From an uncultured Candidatus Saccharibacteria bacterium (GTDB lineage Bacteria > Patescibacteriota > Saccharimonadia > Saccharimonadales > Saccharimonadaceae), in the NCBI GenBank assembly GCA_946527885.1, contig CAMMYO010000005.1, positions 1-33,446 on the forward strand: 33,446 nucleotides of DNA, read 5' to 3'. Position 1 is the first letter of the stretch. Every line of letters begins with the position of its first letter. Under the pieces are notes generated by a model. That model ran no database searches, was not told the DNA's origin, and worked only from the letters and a program-made list of their open reading frames with translations. The position numbers and the translations under genes were made by a program. Shown here piece after piece: positions 8,532-17,103 of this stretch.

Positions 8532-9119
8532 CTAATCTTTATTGTTCTGTCTCCAGAGCATATAGGCCATCAATGCGTACAGTGAATGGCCCGACATAAA
8601 CAATTCTCCGAAGAACTTCTCACCCATAAGGATCTGCTCGCGCACGGAACTCAGAACGGTGTTTTCCGGAACCCAGAAGATTTTTGCATCAATCTGCTCC
8701 GATTCGTCGAGCGCCTGACTTCCCATGCCGTAAACATCCGCCATAGCCACGCCAAAGTTCTCATCGCCCTTCGACGGATCAAGAAGCGACGGTCCCTTCA
8801 CGAAAACATTGATATTGCGAATCAGCAACCCAGTCTCTTCCTGCGTCTCGCGTCTAGCCGCCTGCTCTTCCGTCTCGCCTTCCTCGAGAACGCCGGCCGG
8901 TATTTCATAGTAATACTGTCCGGTCGTCGAGCGGAACTGTCGAATCAGCGCAATTTTCCCCCCTTCGTTTCGCACGATTACAGCGACAGACGGCCTGCTT
9001 CTGACGATCATGTGACTCATAACGAGCTTGCCTTCGCTGTTCTCGTAGTCCACCCGGCATACTTTCATGCGCGGCGTTTCGCAAATCAGGCTTTCATTCG
9101 TCAGTCTAAAGTCTTCCAT
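8532..9119 (-). CDS. NUDIX hydrolase (ADP-ribose pyrophosphatase-like)
   Basis: NUDIX box GVLEEGETEEQAARRETQEETGLL. Confidence 0.9.
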   Translation of the reverse strand: MEDFRLTNESLICETPRMKVCRVDYENSEGKLVMSHMIVRSRPSVAVIVRNEGGKIALIRQFRSTTGQYYYEIPAGVLEEGETEEQAARRETQEETGLLIRNINVFVKGPSLLDPSKGDENFGVAMADVYGMGSQALDESEQIDAKIFWVPENTVLSSVREQILMGEKFFGELFMSGHSLYALMAYMLWRQNNKD

Positions 9120-9230
9120 TATTCACACCCCCCAACAAAGATATTTGGCTTAACTGACCACTGCTATTATAACATGTAACTAAGGAAAAGCAACAAAAAA
9201 CTCCATTCTTTCGAATCGAGTATTTTGGTT

Positions 9231-9306
9231 TGGAGCCGTTGACTGGGATCGAACCAGCGACCTGCTCGTTACGAATGAGCTGCTCTGCCAGCTGAGCTAC
9301 AACGGC
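9231..9306 (-). tRNA. tRNA-Thr (anticodon CGT)
   Basis: GCCGTTG/CAACGGC acceptor, loop TTCGTAA, GGTTCGATCCC T-arm, encoded CCA. Confidence 0.92.
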
Positions 9307-9374
9307 ATTTCCAATAAAAGAATTATATAACACCTTGCATTTTTTAACAACATCCTGTATACTTTAATCAATGC

Positions 9375-9451
9375 GGGCTCGTAGCTCAGTTGGTTAGAGC
9401 GCCTCCCTGTCACGGAGGAGGTCGCGCGTTCGAGTCGCGTCGGGCCCGCCA
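9375..9451 (+). tRNA. tRNA-Asp (anticodon GTC)
   Basis: GGGCTCG/CGGGCCC acceptor, CCTCC-CTGTCAC-GGAGG anticodon arm, GTTCGAGTC T-loop, encoded CCA. Confidence 0.93.
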
Positions 9452-9544
9452 TTAAAGAATTTCTCCTATCAAGGAGTTATTTTTTTGCCCAATTTCCCTA
9501 CTTAACCTTGACCGTAATCGATAAATATGATATAATAGATAAAT

Positions 9545-10267
9545 ATGAAGCTTCCTCGTTACAAGCGCGATTCTCTTGTTTCCTATACTCTCGGCGCTAC
9601 TCTCACTTACGAATTGATCAAAACAGCACCCGAGCAAATTACTCGTATTTTTCTACGCCCAGACATCGAAATCGGCCATGATTTAAGCCGTATTATATCC
9701 GAAGCTAAACGCCTCAAACTCGACATCATCGAGTCACAAAAGCCGTTCAATGTTCTCAACGCAAAAGGCGATTGCCTCATGATTGCCGAATTCAACAAAC
9801 ATTCTAGCGAACTAAACCACCGAGAACCACACGTCGTCTTAGTTAATCCGTCGGATGCCGGCAATCTCGGCACTATCATGCGAAGCGCTGTCGCGTTTGG
9901 CTTCAAAAATATCGCAATCATCACCCCAGCCGTCGATTTTTACGCACCAAAAACAATCCGCGCATCTATGGGCGCGATTTTCCATCTAAATGTCCAAGAG
10001 TTCTCCTCTATCGATGAGTATCGCCAACAAAATCCTGAGCGGCCGCTCTATGCATTCATGCTCAATAGCACCGCCCAACACCTAGCCGAAGCCGCGCAGT
10101 CCGCGCCTGACAATTATTCACTCATATTCGGTAACGAAGCGGCAGGTCTTCCAGCTAATTATGCCGACTTCTGTCAGTCAGTCTTTATTCCGCAAAGCCA
10201 ATACGTCGATAGCCTCAATCTCTCGATTGCGACCAGTATCGCACTTTATAGTTTTCGACAAATCTAA
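9545..10267 (+). CDS. SpoU/TrmH-family RNA 2'-O-methyltransferase
   Basis: NPSDAGNLGTIMRSA, IFGNEAAGLP, IPQSQYVDSLNLSIATSIALYSF motifs. Confidence 0.92.
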   Translation: MKLPRYKRDSLVSYTLGATLTYELIKTAPEQITRIFLRPDIEIGHDLSRIISEAKRLKLDIIESQKPFNVLNAKGDCLMIAEFNKHSSELNHREPHVVLVNPSDAGNLGTIMRSAVAFGFKNIAIITPAVDFYAPKTIRASMGAIFHLNVQEFSSIDEYRQQNPERPLYAFMLNSTAQHLAEAAQSAPDNYSLIFGNEAAGLPANYADFCQSVFIPQSQYVDSLNLSIATSIALYSFRQI

Positions 10268-10273
10268 TTCGAA

Positions 10274-11365
10274 TCACTCTTCTGCCGAAGTATCGCCTTC
10301 GGTATTTTCTTCGCCACCATTCGTTTCGACGTCAGATTCTTCCGACTCTTCCCTGATCTCAATATATTCGGCAACTTTTCCTTCTTCGCGAATCTTCGCC
10401 ATCAGCTCATCAAACTCCGCAAAACGTACCCAAGCCGACGCATAGCCAACTTTACCGTCTTCTTTCCCGGTTAGCTTCACGACGTAATATCCATCACCAT
10501 TCGACGAAACAAACGGCTGAGATACATCGCCAATATTCTCAAGCTTCGACGCCACCATCGCGCGTCCACCATCAAGATTCGAAGTATCCACCAAACCATC
10601 CGTACTTTCCGCTACCGCTGCGCCGGTTGCAGTATAATCACTTACCGCCGCCGAAACATCACCACCATTCTCTTCAATCTTTGTACGAACATCAGCAACA
10701 ATGCGCTTCGCCTCGTTATCATATTCGACCGAGTACTTTTTCTTCGCTAATGAAAGCAAAATCAAACGCTTGTACTCATTAATCGACAAGCCGAAATTAT
10801 CTTTCACAATCCCGCGAAACGCTTCATCGCTACGACGCTCACCATTAATCGTTCTGTGATTTTCGATTACGTCATCAATCTCTTTATCGGAAACCGAAAT
10901 ACCATTCTCGTCCAGCTTCGCCAAAGCATAAGCATAATCCTCAGCCGAGCTCAAAGCCTGACGACGATAGTGGTTGCGCTGCTTTTCCGAATCTTCCGAA
11001 TCATCAAACGCACCCTGCTGATGCTCGATCGACGCGATGCTGCTCCGATAAAGCATCAAATAATCACTATATCGCACCGAAACGCCATCAACCTTTGCCA
11101 CCGGCAAGCCCAACACTTTCGTGAAACGGAAAGCCACCTCGCTCGTGCTCTGAGCCTTGTATAGTTCAGCCCAACCGACCACAACAAAAGCAATCAAAAC
11201 CGTAACGCAAATCACCAAAGTATTAATCACAACTCTGTGCTTCGCATACTGAAAAGGATACTTAAATTTCTTACCCTTAGCCAAAATCTCCTCTCGGCTT
11301 TCCTCGAGATTCGCTTGCGTGATAGTTTTTTTCTTTGCAGTTTTCTTTTTAAAACCAATTTTCAT
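10274..11365 (-). CDS. SurA/PrsA-like peptidyl-prolyl isomerase / chaperone, membrane anchored
   Basis: Basic N-terminus, single TM helix, VAKVDGVSVRYSDYLMLY...SurA_N-like helices, parvulin-like C-terminal region. Confidence 0.65.
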   Translation of the reverse strand: MKIGFKKKTAKKKTITQANLEESREEILAKGKKFKYPFQYAKHRVVINTLVICVTVLIAFVVVGWAELYKAQSTSEVAFRFTKVLGLPVAKVDGVSVRYSDYLMLYRSSIASIEHQQGAFDDSEDSEKQRNHYRRQALSSAEDYAYALAKLDENGISVSDKEIDDVIENHRTINGERRSDEAFRGIVKDNFGLSINEYKRLILLSLAKKKYSVEYDNEAKRIVADVRTKIEENGGDVSAAVSDYTATGAAVAESTDGLVDTSNLDGGRAMVASKLENIGDVSQPFVSSNGDGYYVVKLTGKEDGKVGYASAWVRFAEFDELMAKIREEGKVAEYIEIREESEESDVETNGGEENTEGDTSAEE

Positions 11366-11367
11366 AA

Positions 11368-11868
11368 CTATTCTTCTTCATATTGACGCAACTCATGCGC
11401 CGCATTCTGTAACTCATTATACACTGTTTCAGGATGACTCACCATGCTCATGACGAGATCACCCGCGCCCGTCTGCACCAAAATCGTTCCGTAATCAAGC
11501 ATCGCCCCAAACATACCAGGCACCCCAAACGATATGCTCTGAATTTTTTCCAAATCCAAATCCACTACCGTTTTCTTGAACAGTCCCTTTTGCCTCGTCT
11601 GACGCAAACGCTCAGTCGTGATCATATAAAAGCTAAAATACCAAAGCAGAACCGCATACGCATAGCCCAAAACCCCAATCAGCCCAAAAATTATCCAGAC
11701 AAAAGTCATCTGCGCGTCCTGTTTCCAGATCGCAAACGGCACCGCGCCGAATGCAATCATAAAAAGCATGAACAGAAAGCCTCTACGAGTCGTCGAAAAA
11801 TGACGCCGAAAGATATACAACACCTCCTCGCCAGTACGCTGCCCCTCAAAAGCTTTTTGCATAAGCAT
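11368..11868 (-). CDS. bacterial PH-domain (YdbS/bPH2-like) membrane protein
   Basis: Two TM helices then ITTERLRQTRQKGLFKKTVVDLDLEKIQSISFGVPGMFGAMLDYGTILVQTG. Confidence 0.8.
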   Translation of the reverse strand: MLMQKAFEGQRTGEEVLYIFRRHFSTTRRGFLFMLFMIAFGAVPFAIWKQDAQMTFVWIIFGLIGVLGYAYAVLLWYFSFYMITTERLRQTRQKGLFKKTVVDLDLEKIQSISFGVPGMFGAMLDYGTILVQTGAGDLVMSMVSHPETVYNELQNAAHELRQYEEE

Positions 11869-11899
11869 ATTATACCATAAAAATCAGACCACAAAAAAA

Positions 11900-11975
11900 T
11901 GGTGACCCGGGTGCGAGTCGAACGCGCAACCTTCTCCTTAGGACGGAGCCGCTCTATCCATTGAGCTACCGGGCC
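11900..11975 (-). tRNA. tRNA-Arg (anticodon CCT)
   Basis: GGCCCGG/CCGGGTC acceptor, loop GTCCTAA, GTTCGACTC T-loop, encoded CCA. Confidence 0.9.
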
Positions 11976-11996
11976 AACTCACTATATTTTATCACA

Positions 11997-12737
11997 TCAC
12001 CTTCTCGGCAACGGCGTTTTGAACTGATAATTCTGCATTTCTTCGCTCCCGCCGGCCGCATCAGTACCAACCACGCGTTTGACCTTATAAAACATCTCGA
12101 CATTTTTATCGAAAAACATAAAATCAACATCACCATTCGCCATTGCCACACAATCCACTACTTGCGCCCTATCATCACCCGCCGATCGCCGCACGTTATC
12201 AATAGCATCATCGTGCTGAATCGTATTTCGCAAGTCCTGCGTATCGTAAGTCCCATAATAGCTAGTCAAATCTGGATGTGTATGACCAAAGCACATCACA
12301 GCACGACTGCCGTTTCCATTTGCCCGCACAATTGCATCCTTAAAATCTTGCACCAGTTGTGGATTGCGCGTAAAAACCAAGTTCGGATCACATTCCTGAG
12401 CACTCAATCCCGGAATATCATCAGGCGTCACCGTATAAAAACTATCAAATTTTACCGTATTCGACTCGCCATCCGTCGCGCCAATCATCACGAACGGCAA
12501 TTCTTTCTTTGCTTGCCGCGTATATTCCATCGCAACTTTGATATATTCTGTACAAGTCTGATCGAGCACTACTTCACCGTTCGGTAAACTCTGAATGCAC
12601 TCATGCGGCACCGGCGTCTGCCCGCCATAACCCATTTCTTCATAGCGCGCCACAATATCAGCGAAATCCCCATTCGCAAAAGCTCGACGCATCTGCGCCT
12701 CGAATGGATTATTTCCTAATCGCTCACCACTTCTCAT
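11997..12737 (-). CDS. hypothetical protein, possible JAB/MPN-like metalloprotease
   Basis: 246 aa; GHTHPDLTSYYGTYD fits a relaxed HxHP...D JAMM signature. Confidence 0.45.
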   Translation of the reverse strand: MRSGERLGNNPFEAQMRRAFANGDFADIVARYEEMGYGGQTPVPHECIQSLPNGEVVLDQTCTEYIKVAMEYTRQAKKELPFVMIGATDGESNTVKFDSFYTVTPDDIPGLSAQECDPNLVFTRNPQLVQDFKDAIVRANGNGSRAVMCFGHTHPDLTSYYGTYDTQDLRNTIQHDDAIDNVRRSAGDDRAQVVDCVAMANGDVDFMFFDKNVEMFYKVKRVVGTDAAGGSEEMQNYQFKTPLPRR

Positions 12738-12751
12738 GATTCGATTATAAC

Positions 12752-12785
12752 AAAAAAGAGCCCCGCCAATCGCAGAGGCTCTTTT
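12752..12785 (-). terminator. intrinsic terminator of ndk
   Basis: AAAAAGAGCC...GGCTCTTTT inverted repeat. Confidence 0.75.
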
Positions 12786-12798
12786 ACTAAAAGTTTAC

Positions 12799-13386
12799 TT
12801 AGCGCGTAAACTTTTCAGACAAAGTCTTGTAAATCTGGATTTCCTCAGGCTTGAACCAGTAGGCAACTTCCTGCTCTGCCTCTTCTGGATTGCCGGAAGC
12901 ATGAATCAAGTTCGCAACACCTTCGTTGCGCGCATCAGCATAACCAAAGCTAACGTGCGCATAGTCACCGCGAATCGTACCCATATCGGCAGCCATCGGC
13001 TCGGTCGAACCAACCATCTTGCGCACCACTGGAATCGCCTCTACACCTTCAAGCACCATCGCAATCACTGGACCGGAAGTCATAAAGTCAACCACGAGAT
13101 CAAAAGCCTTTTGACCGCGGCGCGAAATCATCTTCGAAATACCTTCGTAGTGCTGGTAGTAGTGATCCTTATCTGGGTTAACCATCTTTGTACCAACAAT
13201 CTTCAAACCGACGCGCTCAAAACGAGACAAAATCTCACCGACAATACCGCGCTGCACTGCATCCGGCTTGAAAATGATTAGCGTGCGCTGAATCAAATTG
13301 TTCGGATTGTTCGCCTTAGTAAAACCAATATTTGCGGCGGTTACCTCTGGTTTATTTGTCTCTGCTTTTGCTGCTTTTTCTGCCAT
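12799..13386 (-). CDS. ndk: nucleoside diphosphate kinase
   Basis: TLIIFKPDAVQRGIVGEILSRFER, FMTSGPVIAMVLEG, GTIRGDYA, NLIHASGN; start moved to MAEKAAK (GGAGAT RBS). Confidence 0.93.
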   Translation of the reverse strand: MAEKAAKAETNKPEVTAANIGFTKANNPNNLIQRTLIIFKPDAVQRGIVGEILSRFERVGLKIVGTKMVNPDKDHYYQHYEGISKMISRRGQKAFDLVVDFMTSGPVIAMVLEGVEAIPVVRKMVGSTEPMAADMGTIRGDYAHVSFGYADARNEGVANLIHASGNPEEAEQEVAYWFKPEEIQIYKTLSEKFTR

Positions 13387-13442
13387 CAAAAATCTCCTTT
13401 TTTTCAATATATCATAAAAAGCTCGCCTGGCAAGCAAAAGCG

Positions 13443-14366
13443 TTATTCACTAGTTTCGCTATGAAACTTCTCGTGAATCTCTTTCAAATGCGGATCCGTC
13501 ACGTGCGTATAAATCTGCGTCGTCGAAATATTCGAATGCCCCAACAATGACTGCACCGAACGCAAATCCGCCCCATTCATCAACAAATCCGTCGCAAATG
13601 AATGGCGCAAAGTATGCGGCGTCACATGCTTCGTAATTCCCGCTGCCCGCACATATTTATTAATAATCCGCTCGATACTCCGCGGCGTCAGCCTCCGATA
13701 ATCACCCGAAGTTCCTGCCGCTGGCTGATTCCGCGAATTGTTCAAAAACAGCGCCGGCAAAGAATCCCGCCGCTCATCCAAATAATCCTGCACCGCATCC
13801 GCCGCCGACTGCGTCACGAACACCGGCCTATCCTTCTGCCCTTTTCCGCGCACCATAAACTCGCGTCGTTCCAAGTTTACGCTATCTCGATTTAGCGCAA
13901 TCAGCTCTGAAACGCGCAAACCGGTCGAAAATAGCAACTCAAAAATCGCCCGATCGCGCAAACCAGTCTCCGTATCCATCGGAATTTCCGCCAAAATTCG
14001 GTCAATTTCATCCACATGCAAAAACGTCACTTGCGGCCGATGCGTTCGCGGCAATTCCACCAACACCGGATCCAGCGATTTTATCTCGCGCTTTGCCAAA
14101 TACTTCAAAAACCCGCGCAGAGCCACTAAATGAAAAGCCTGCGTCGTCACCGAAAGCCCCTTCTTTTGCGGCGTCTGATAGCGATTCAGCCACAGACGAT
14201 ACTTCCGCAGCCATTCCGGCGTAATATCTTCCGGCTTCGTCTCTTCGCCACTAAACTCTAGCGTTCGATACAAGCACAATTCATAGTTTCGCGCCGTATA
14301 ACGACTGCGCCCGTTTTCGACTTCTAGCGATTCCAAAAAATCGTTTATCAATTCACTCAAATACAT
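13443..14366 (-). CDS. XerC/XerD-like tyrosine recombinase
   Basis: STGLRVSELIAL, VRGKGQKDRPV, PHTLRHSFATDLLMNGADLRSVQSLLGHSNISTTQIYTHV. Confidence 0.93.
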   Translation of the reverse strand: MYLSELINDFLESLEVENGRSRYTARNYELCLYRTLEFSGEETKPEDITPEWLRKYRLWLNRYQTPQKKGLSVTTQAFHLVALRGFLKYLAKREIKSLDPVLVELPRTHRPQVTFLHVDEIDRILAEIPMDTETGLRDRAIFELLFSTGLRVSELIALNRDSVNLERREFMVRGKGQKDRPVFVTQSAADAVQDYLDERRDSLPALFLNNSRNQPAAGTSGDYRRLTPRSIERIINKYVRAAGITKHVTPHTLRHSFATDLLMNGADLRSVQSLLGHSNISTTQIYTHVTDPHLKEIHEKFHSETSE

Positions 14367-15169
14367 CAAAACCTAACCATTTCTAAAATTGGCATTTGCA
14401 AAAAGAAAACCAGCAAAAAGCCCACAATCAAAAACGGACCAAATGGAATTTTGAGCTTCTTTACCTTTTTCGAAGCCGCCACCGGCAGCATTACGACCGA
14501 ACCAATCAAATTCGATGCGAACAATGTAATCATCGCCAACCAAAAATTACCCAAAAACAATGCTAGTGGCAGACACAAAATCCAATCACCGCCACCGACC
14601 CAACGCTCGTTGCTCATTTTGTACATCAAGAAATAAAAACCAGGCAAAATCATCAATGCGCCAGCCAAGCTCAGCCAAATGTCGGTCGATACACCTTCGG
14701 CCGCCAATATGATCACCCGATAAATCACACCGACCGCCACCGAAGCCCACAGCAAATTCGTCGGCATTTCTTTCCACTTCGCATCATAAATGAACAAAAT
14801 CACGAAAATTGCCAACAGTAGAATAAGCAACGCAAACTTTACGCCTTCGATCAGTTCAATACTACCGGCGAAATCCAACCGACCAAACGGCCAAAACCAA
14901 TAACTCAACGCCACCAAAATAGCCATACCGATTTCCGCCAAAAACTCCGCCCAGCCAATCGGCTTGCGACATTTTCGGCACTTCCCGCCCAGCAACAGCC
15001 AGCTCAAAATCGGCACATTGTCATACCAGCGCAGTCTATACTTGCAATTCATGCAATGCGACCAGCGCGATTTGTCACCCTTCCGAATTCGCCAAACCTG
15101 GCAGCAGCCAAACGAACCGAGCATCGCTCCTGCCCAGAAAAACATAAACGTCGCAAAATAATTAATCAT
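14366..15169 (-). CDS. pilD: prepilin peptidase (A24 family)
   Basis: N-terminal CMNCKYRLRWYDNVP...CRKCRKPI zinc motif, polytopic membrane protein with D residues in IYDAKWKEMP and GGGDW. Confidence 0.9.
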   Translation of the reverse strand: MINYFATFMFFWAGAMLGSFGCCQVWRIRKGDKSRWSHCMNCKYRLRWYDNVPILSWLLLGGKCRKCRKPIGWAEFLAEIGMAILVALSYWFWPFGRLDFAGSIELIEGVKFALLILLLAIFVILFIYDAKWKEMPTNLLWASVAVGVIYRVIILAAEGVSTDIWLSLAGALMILPGFYFLMYKMSNERWVGGGDWILCLPLALFLGNFWLAMITLFASNLIGSVVMLPVAASKKVKKLKIPFGPFLIVGFLLVFFLQMPILEMVRF

Positions 15170-15187
15170 AAGTAAATTGTAGCACGC

Positions 15188-15766
15188 TTAGTTATTACTA
15201 GCGCAAAGCACGGCATTATTTTCCGCCAAATATACTAAAGCATAGTTGCCATCACCTGCAGAATGCTGCACCGTTTCTTCATTGTCGCCGCACTTGCTCT
15301 GCACATAAATATTCACCACATTTTCCCCGTCCGCTTGCGCGCTCGAATCAGACAAGACATTCAACTCTTCGGAGGCAGAATAATCCACTGCCTTAATCCG
15401 AAAACGATACAGGCTACCATTCGGATCCGTGAAATACTTGCAACCTTCCTCGCTGTCGCAAGTTTCATTATCATCATTCATGCCATCATCGATGTATCTA
15501 TTCACGAACCCTGAACTCAATTCCCAAGTCGAGCCACCGCCATCCCAAGCCGGAATTTCACGCAAAGCATACGGATTCGTAGCGCCATTTCTCTTGCGAA
15601 ATTCTTCAAAGGCCGACAAAAAACGATTCAAGTCGGCTTTGCGCTCGGTATTTCTTTGCGCGCGTTGCAAAGCTGGCAAACCCAGAAAAACCATCAAAAA
15701 AATCAGACCAGCGATCGCCAAAACCAGCACTACTTCAATAATCGTAAAACCCTTACGCTTACTCAT
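15188..15766 (-). CDS. type IV prepilin 1
   Basis: MSKRKGFTIIEVVLVLAIAGLIFLMVFLGLPALQR class III signal; DPNGSLY; C-terminal Cys pair. Confidence 0.92.
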   Translation of the reverse strand: MSKRKGFTIIEVVLVLAIAGLIFLMVFLGLPALQRAQRNTERKADLNRFLSAFEEFRKRNGATNPYALREIPAWDGGGSTWELSSGFVNRYIDDGMNDDNETCDSEEGCKYFTDPNGSLYRFRIKAVDYSASEELNVLSDSSAQADGENVVNIYVQSKCGDNEETVQHSAGDGNYALVYLAENNAVLCASNN

Positions 15767-15781
15767 ACTATCATTATACAC

Positions 15782-15810
15782 AAAAAACGAGCCCGAAGGC
15801 TCGTTTTTAC
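15782..15810 (-). terminator. intrinsic terminator between pilins
   Basis: ACGAGCC-CGAA-GGCTCGT with flanking A and T tracts. Confidence 0.8.
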
Positions 15811-15823
15811 AATCAAGCAATTA

Positions 15824-16423
15824 CTAGTTACTGATACAGTAGAGAGAACCACCTTCCATCGTATAGAAGAATGCGGTATCACCTTCACCGTTGGTTGGAA
15901 CAACCGTACCTTCAGTGTCAGCGCAGCGAGCAAACTTAACGACATAGATGATGTTATTAACTGCAGTTGGGCGAGTAGTGCCGGCGGTATCGGTATCGGT
16001 ATCGGTACCGGCACTAAATACTTCAGCATTACCACCGGCACCAGCAGTCAAAGCAGTAGCATGAAGCATAGTGAAGCTGTATGGGTTACCGTTCGGATCG
16101 GAAAACTTACTGTTGTCGTTTGTACCGCCGCGAATATAGCGCTGAATATAGTTAGCAACCTCTCGATGCGTAGCATTGTTCTCGAGATTTGGGTCGTTAT
16201 CCGTATCAAAGGCCAAGAATGGGGTTTGATTACCGTTATTTGTACGATAGTTATTCATCTCGGTCATGAAGCGAGAAATATCGTTTTCGCGCTGAGTGTT
16301 GCGCTGGCTTCTCTGCAACGCTGGCAATGCGATGAATACCATCAAGAAGATAAGGCCGGCGATAGCAAGCACCAAGACGACCTCGATGATCGTAAAGCCT
16401 TTTTTGTTGTTATTTTTAACCAT
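15824..16423 (-). CDS. type IV prepilin 2
   Basis: MVKNNNKKGFTIIEVVLVLAIAGLIFLMVFIALPALQR; DPNGNPY; C-terminal Cys pair; AGGAGT RBS. Confidence 0.92.
   Translation of the reverse strand: MVKNNNKKGFTIIEVVLVLAIAGLIFLMVFIALPALQRSQRNTQRENDISRFMTEMNNYRTNNGNQTPFLAFDTDNDPNLENNATHREVANYIQRYIRGGTNDNSKFSDPNGNPYSFTMLHATALTAGAGGNAEVFSAGTDTDTDTAGTTRPTAVNNIIYVVKFARCADTEGTVVPTNGEGDTAFFYTMEGGSLYCISN
15986..16009. repeat. hexanucleotide microsatellite (GGTATC)3GGTACC inside prepilin 2
   Basis: ggtatcggtatcggtatcggtacc; encodes the GTDTDTDTAG segment. Confidence 0.9.
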
Positions 16424-16495
16424 GTTTTCCATACTCCTATATTTTATTATGGTTATGTTATCTATTATTATAAGCACTATTTCAGGATTGTCAAC

Positions 16496-16521
16496 AAAAA
16501 ATGCGCATTTTTGCGCATTTT
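16496..16521 (-). terminator. intrinsic terminator between pilins
   Basis: AAAAATGCGCA-TTTT-TGCGCATTTTT. Confidence 0.75.
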
Positions 16522-16522
16522 T

Positions 16523-17095
16523 CTAATGCGTATCGTAACACAACGTCGCCCCGCCCTGTTGTATATAGACGAAAGCGGTATCGGCCGGGCCATCACCAAC
16601 CATTAATTGCATATCGGAACCACCACAGATTGCATTTGCGAACACTAGAATTCTACGATTCGCAATATCATTATCGACGTCGCCCCTAATCTCGACTACA
16701 TCTCTCACGTTGCCTGTGAGCGCAGGACGAACATTTACGCCGTACGCACTACCACTAGGATCTGTAAAACCAGCACCGCAATGATTGAAATCCGCATGAA
16801 TTTCGCCTGAGGCCGCATGCGAATCATGGCTATGCTCGTCGCAATCTATATCAATATACTCATGGATAAAAGTGTCTACCGACGCTACATCTCTGAATGG
16901 ATTTCTATTGCCATTCGCAGCACGATACTTAATCGACTGTGCCGCAAAACGCTGCAAATCATTGCGTCGTTGAATTGTTCTCTGCTGCCTTTGCAACGCC
17001 GGCATTGCAACAAAGACCATTAGGAAGATAAGTCCAGCAATCGCCAAAACGAGCACCACCTCGATAATCGTAAAACCCTTTTTATTCTTTGCCAT
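16523..17095 (-). CDS. type IV prepilin 3
   Basis: MAKNKKGFTIIEVVLVLAIAGLIFLMVFVAMPALQR; DPSGSAY; C-terminal Cys pair. Confidence 0.92.
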   Translation of the reverse strand: MAKNKKGFTIIEVVLVLAIAGLIFLMVFVAMPALQRQQRTIQRRNDLQRFAAQSIKYRAANGNRNPFRDVASVDTFIHEYIDIDCDEHSHDSHAASGEIHADFNHCGAGFTDPSGSAYGVNVRPALTGNVRDVVEIRGDVDNDIANRRILVFANAICGGSDMQLMVGDGPADTAFVYIQQGGATLCYDTH

Positions 17096-17103
17096 AATCC
17101 TCC

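Noticed and set aside
9106-9333. 75-aa minus ORF over 9106-9333
   Set aside because: It is a translation of tRNA-Thr (VVAQLAEQLIRNEQVAGSIPV is a typical tRNA read-through ORF)
11961-12587. 208-aa plus ORF antisense to the 11997 gene
   Set aside because: Starts inside tRNA-Arg and has His/Arg/Ile-rich antisense composition
15656-16606. 316-aa plus-strand ORF over the pilin array
   Set aside because: Antisense to two certain prepilin genes with RBS and terminators; low-complexity GIGIGTGT comes from the microsatellite
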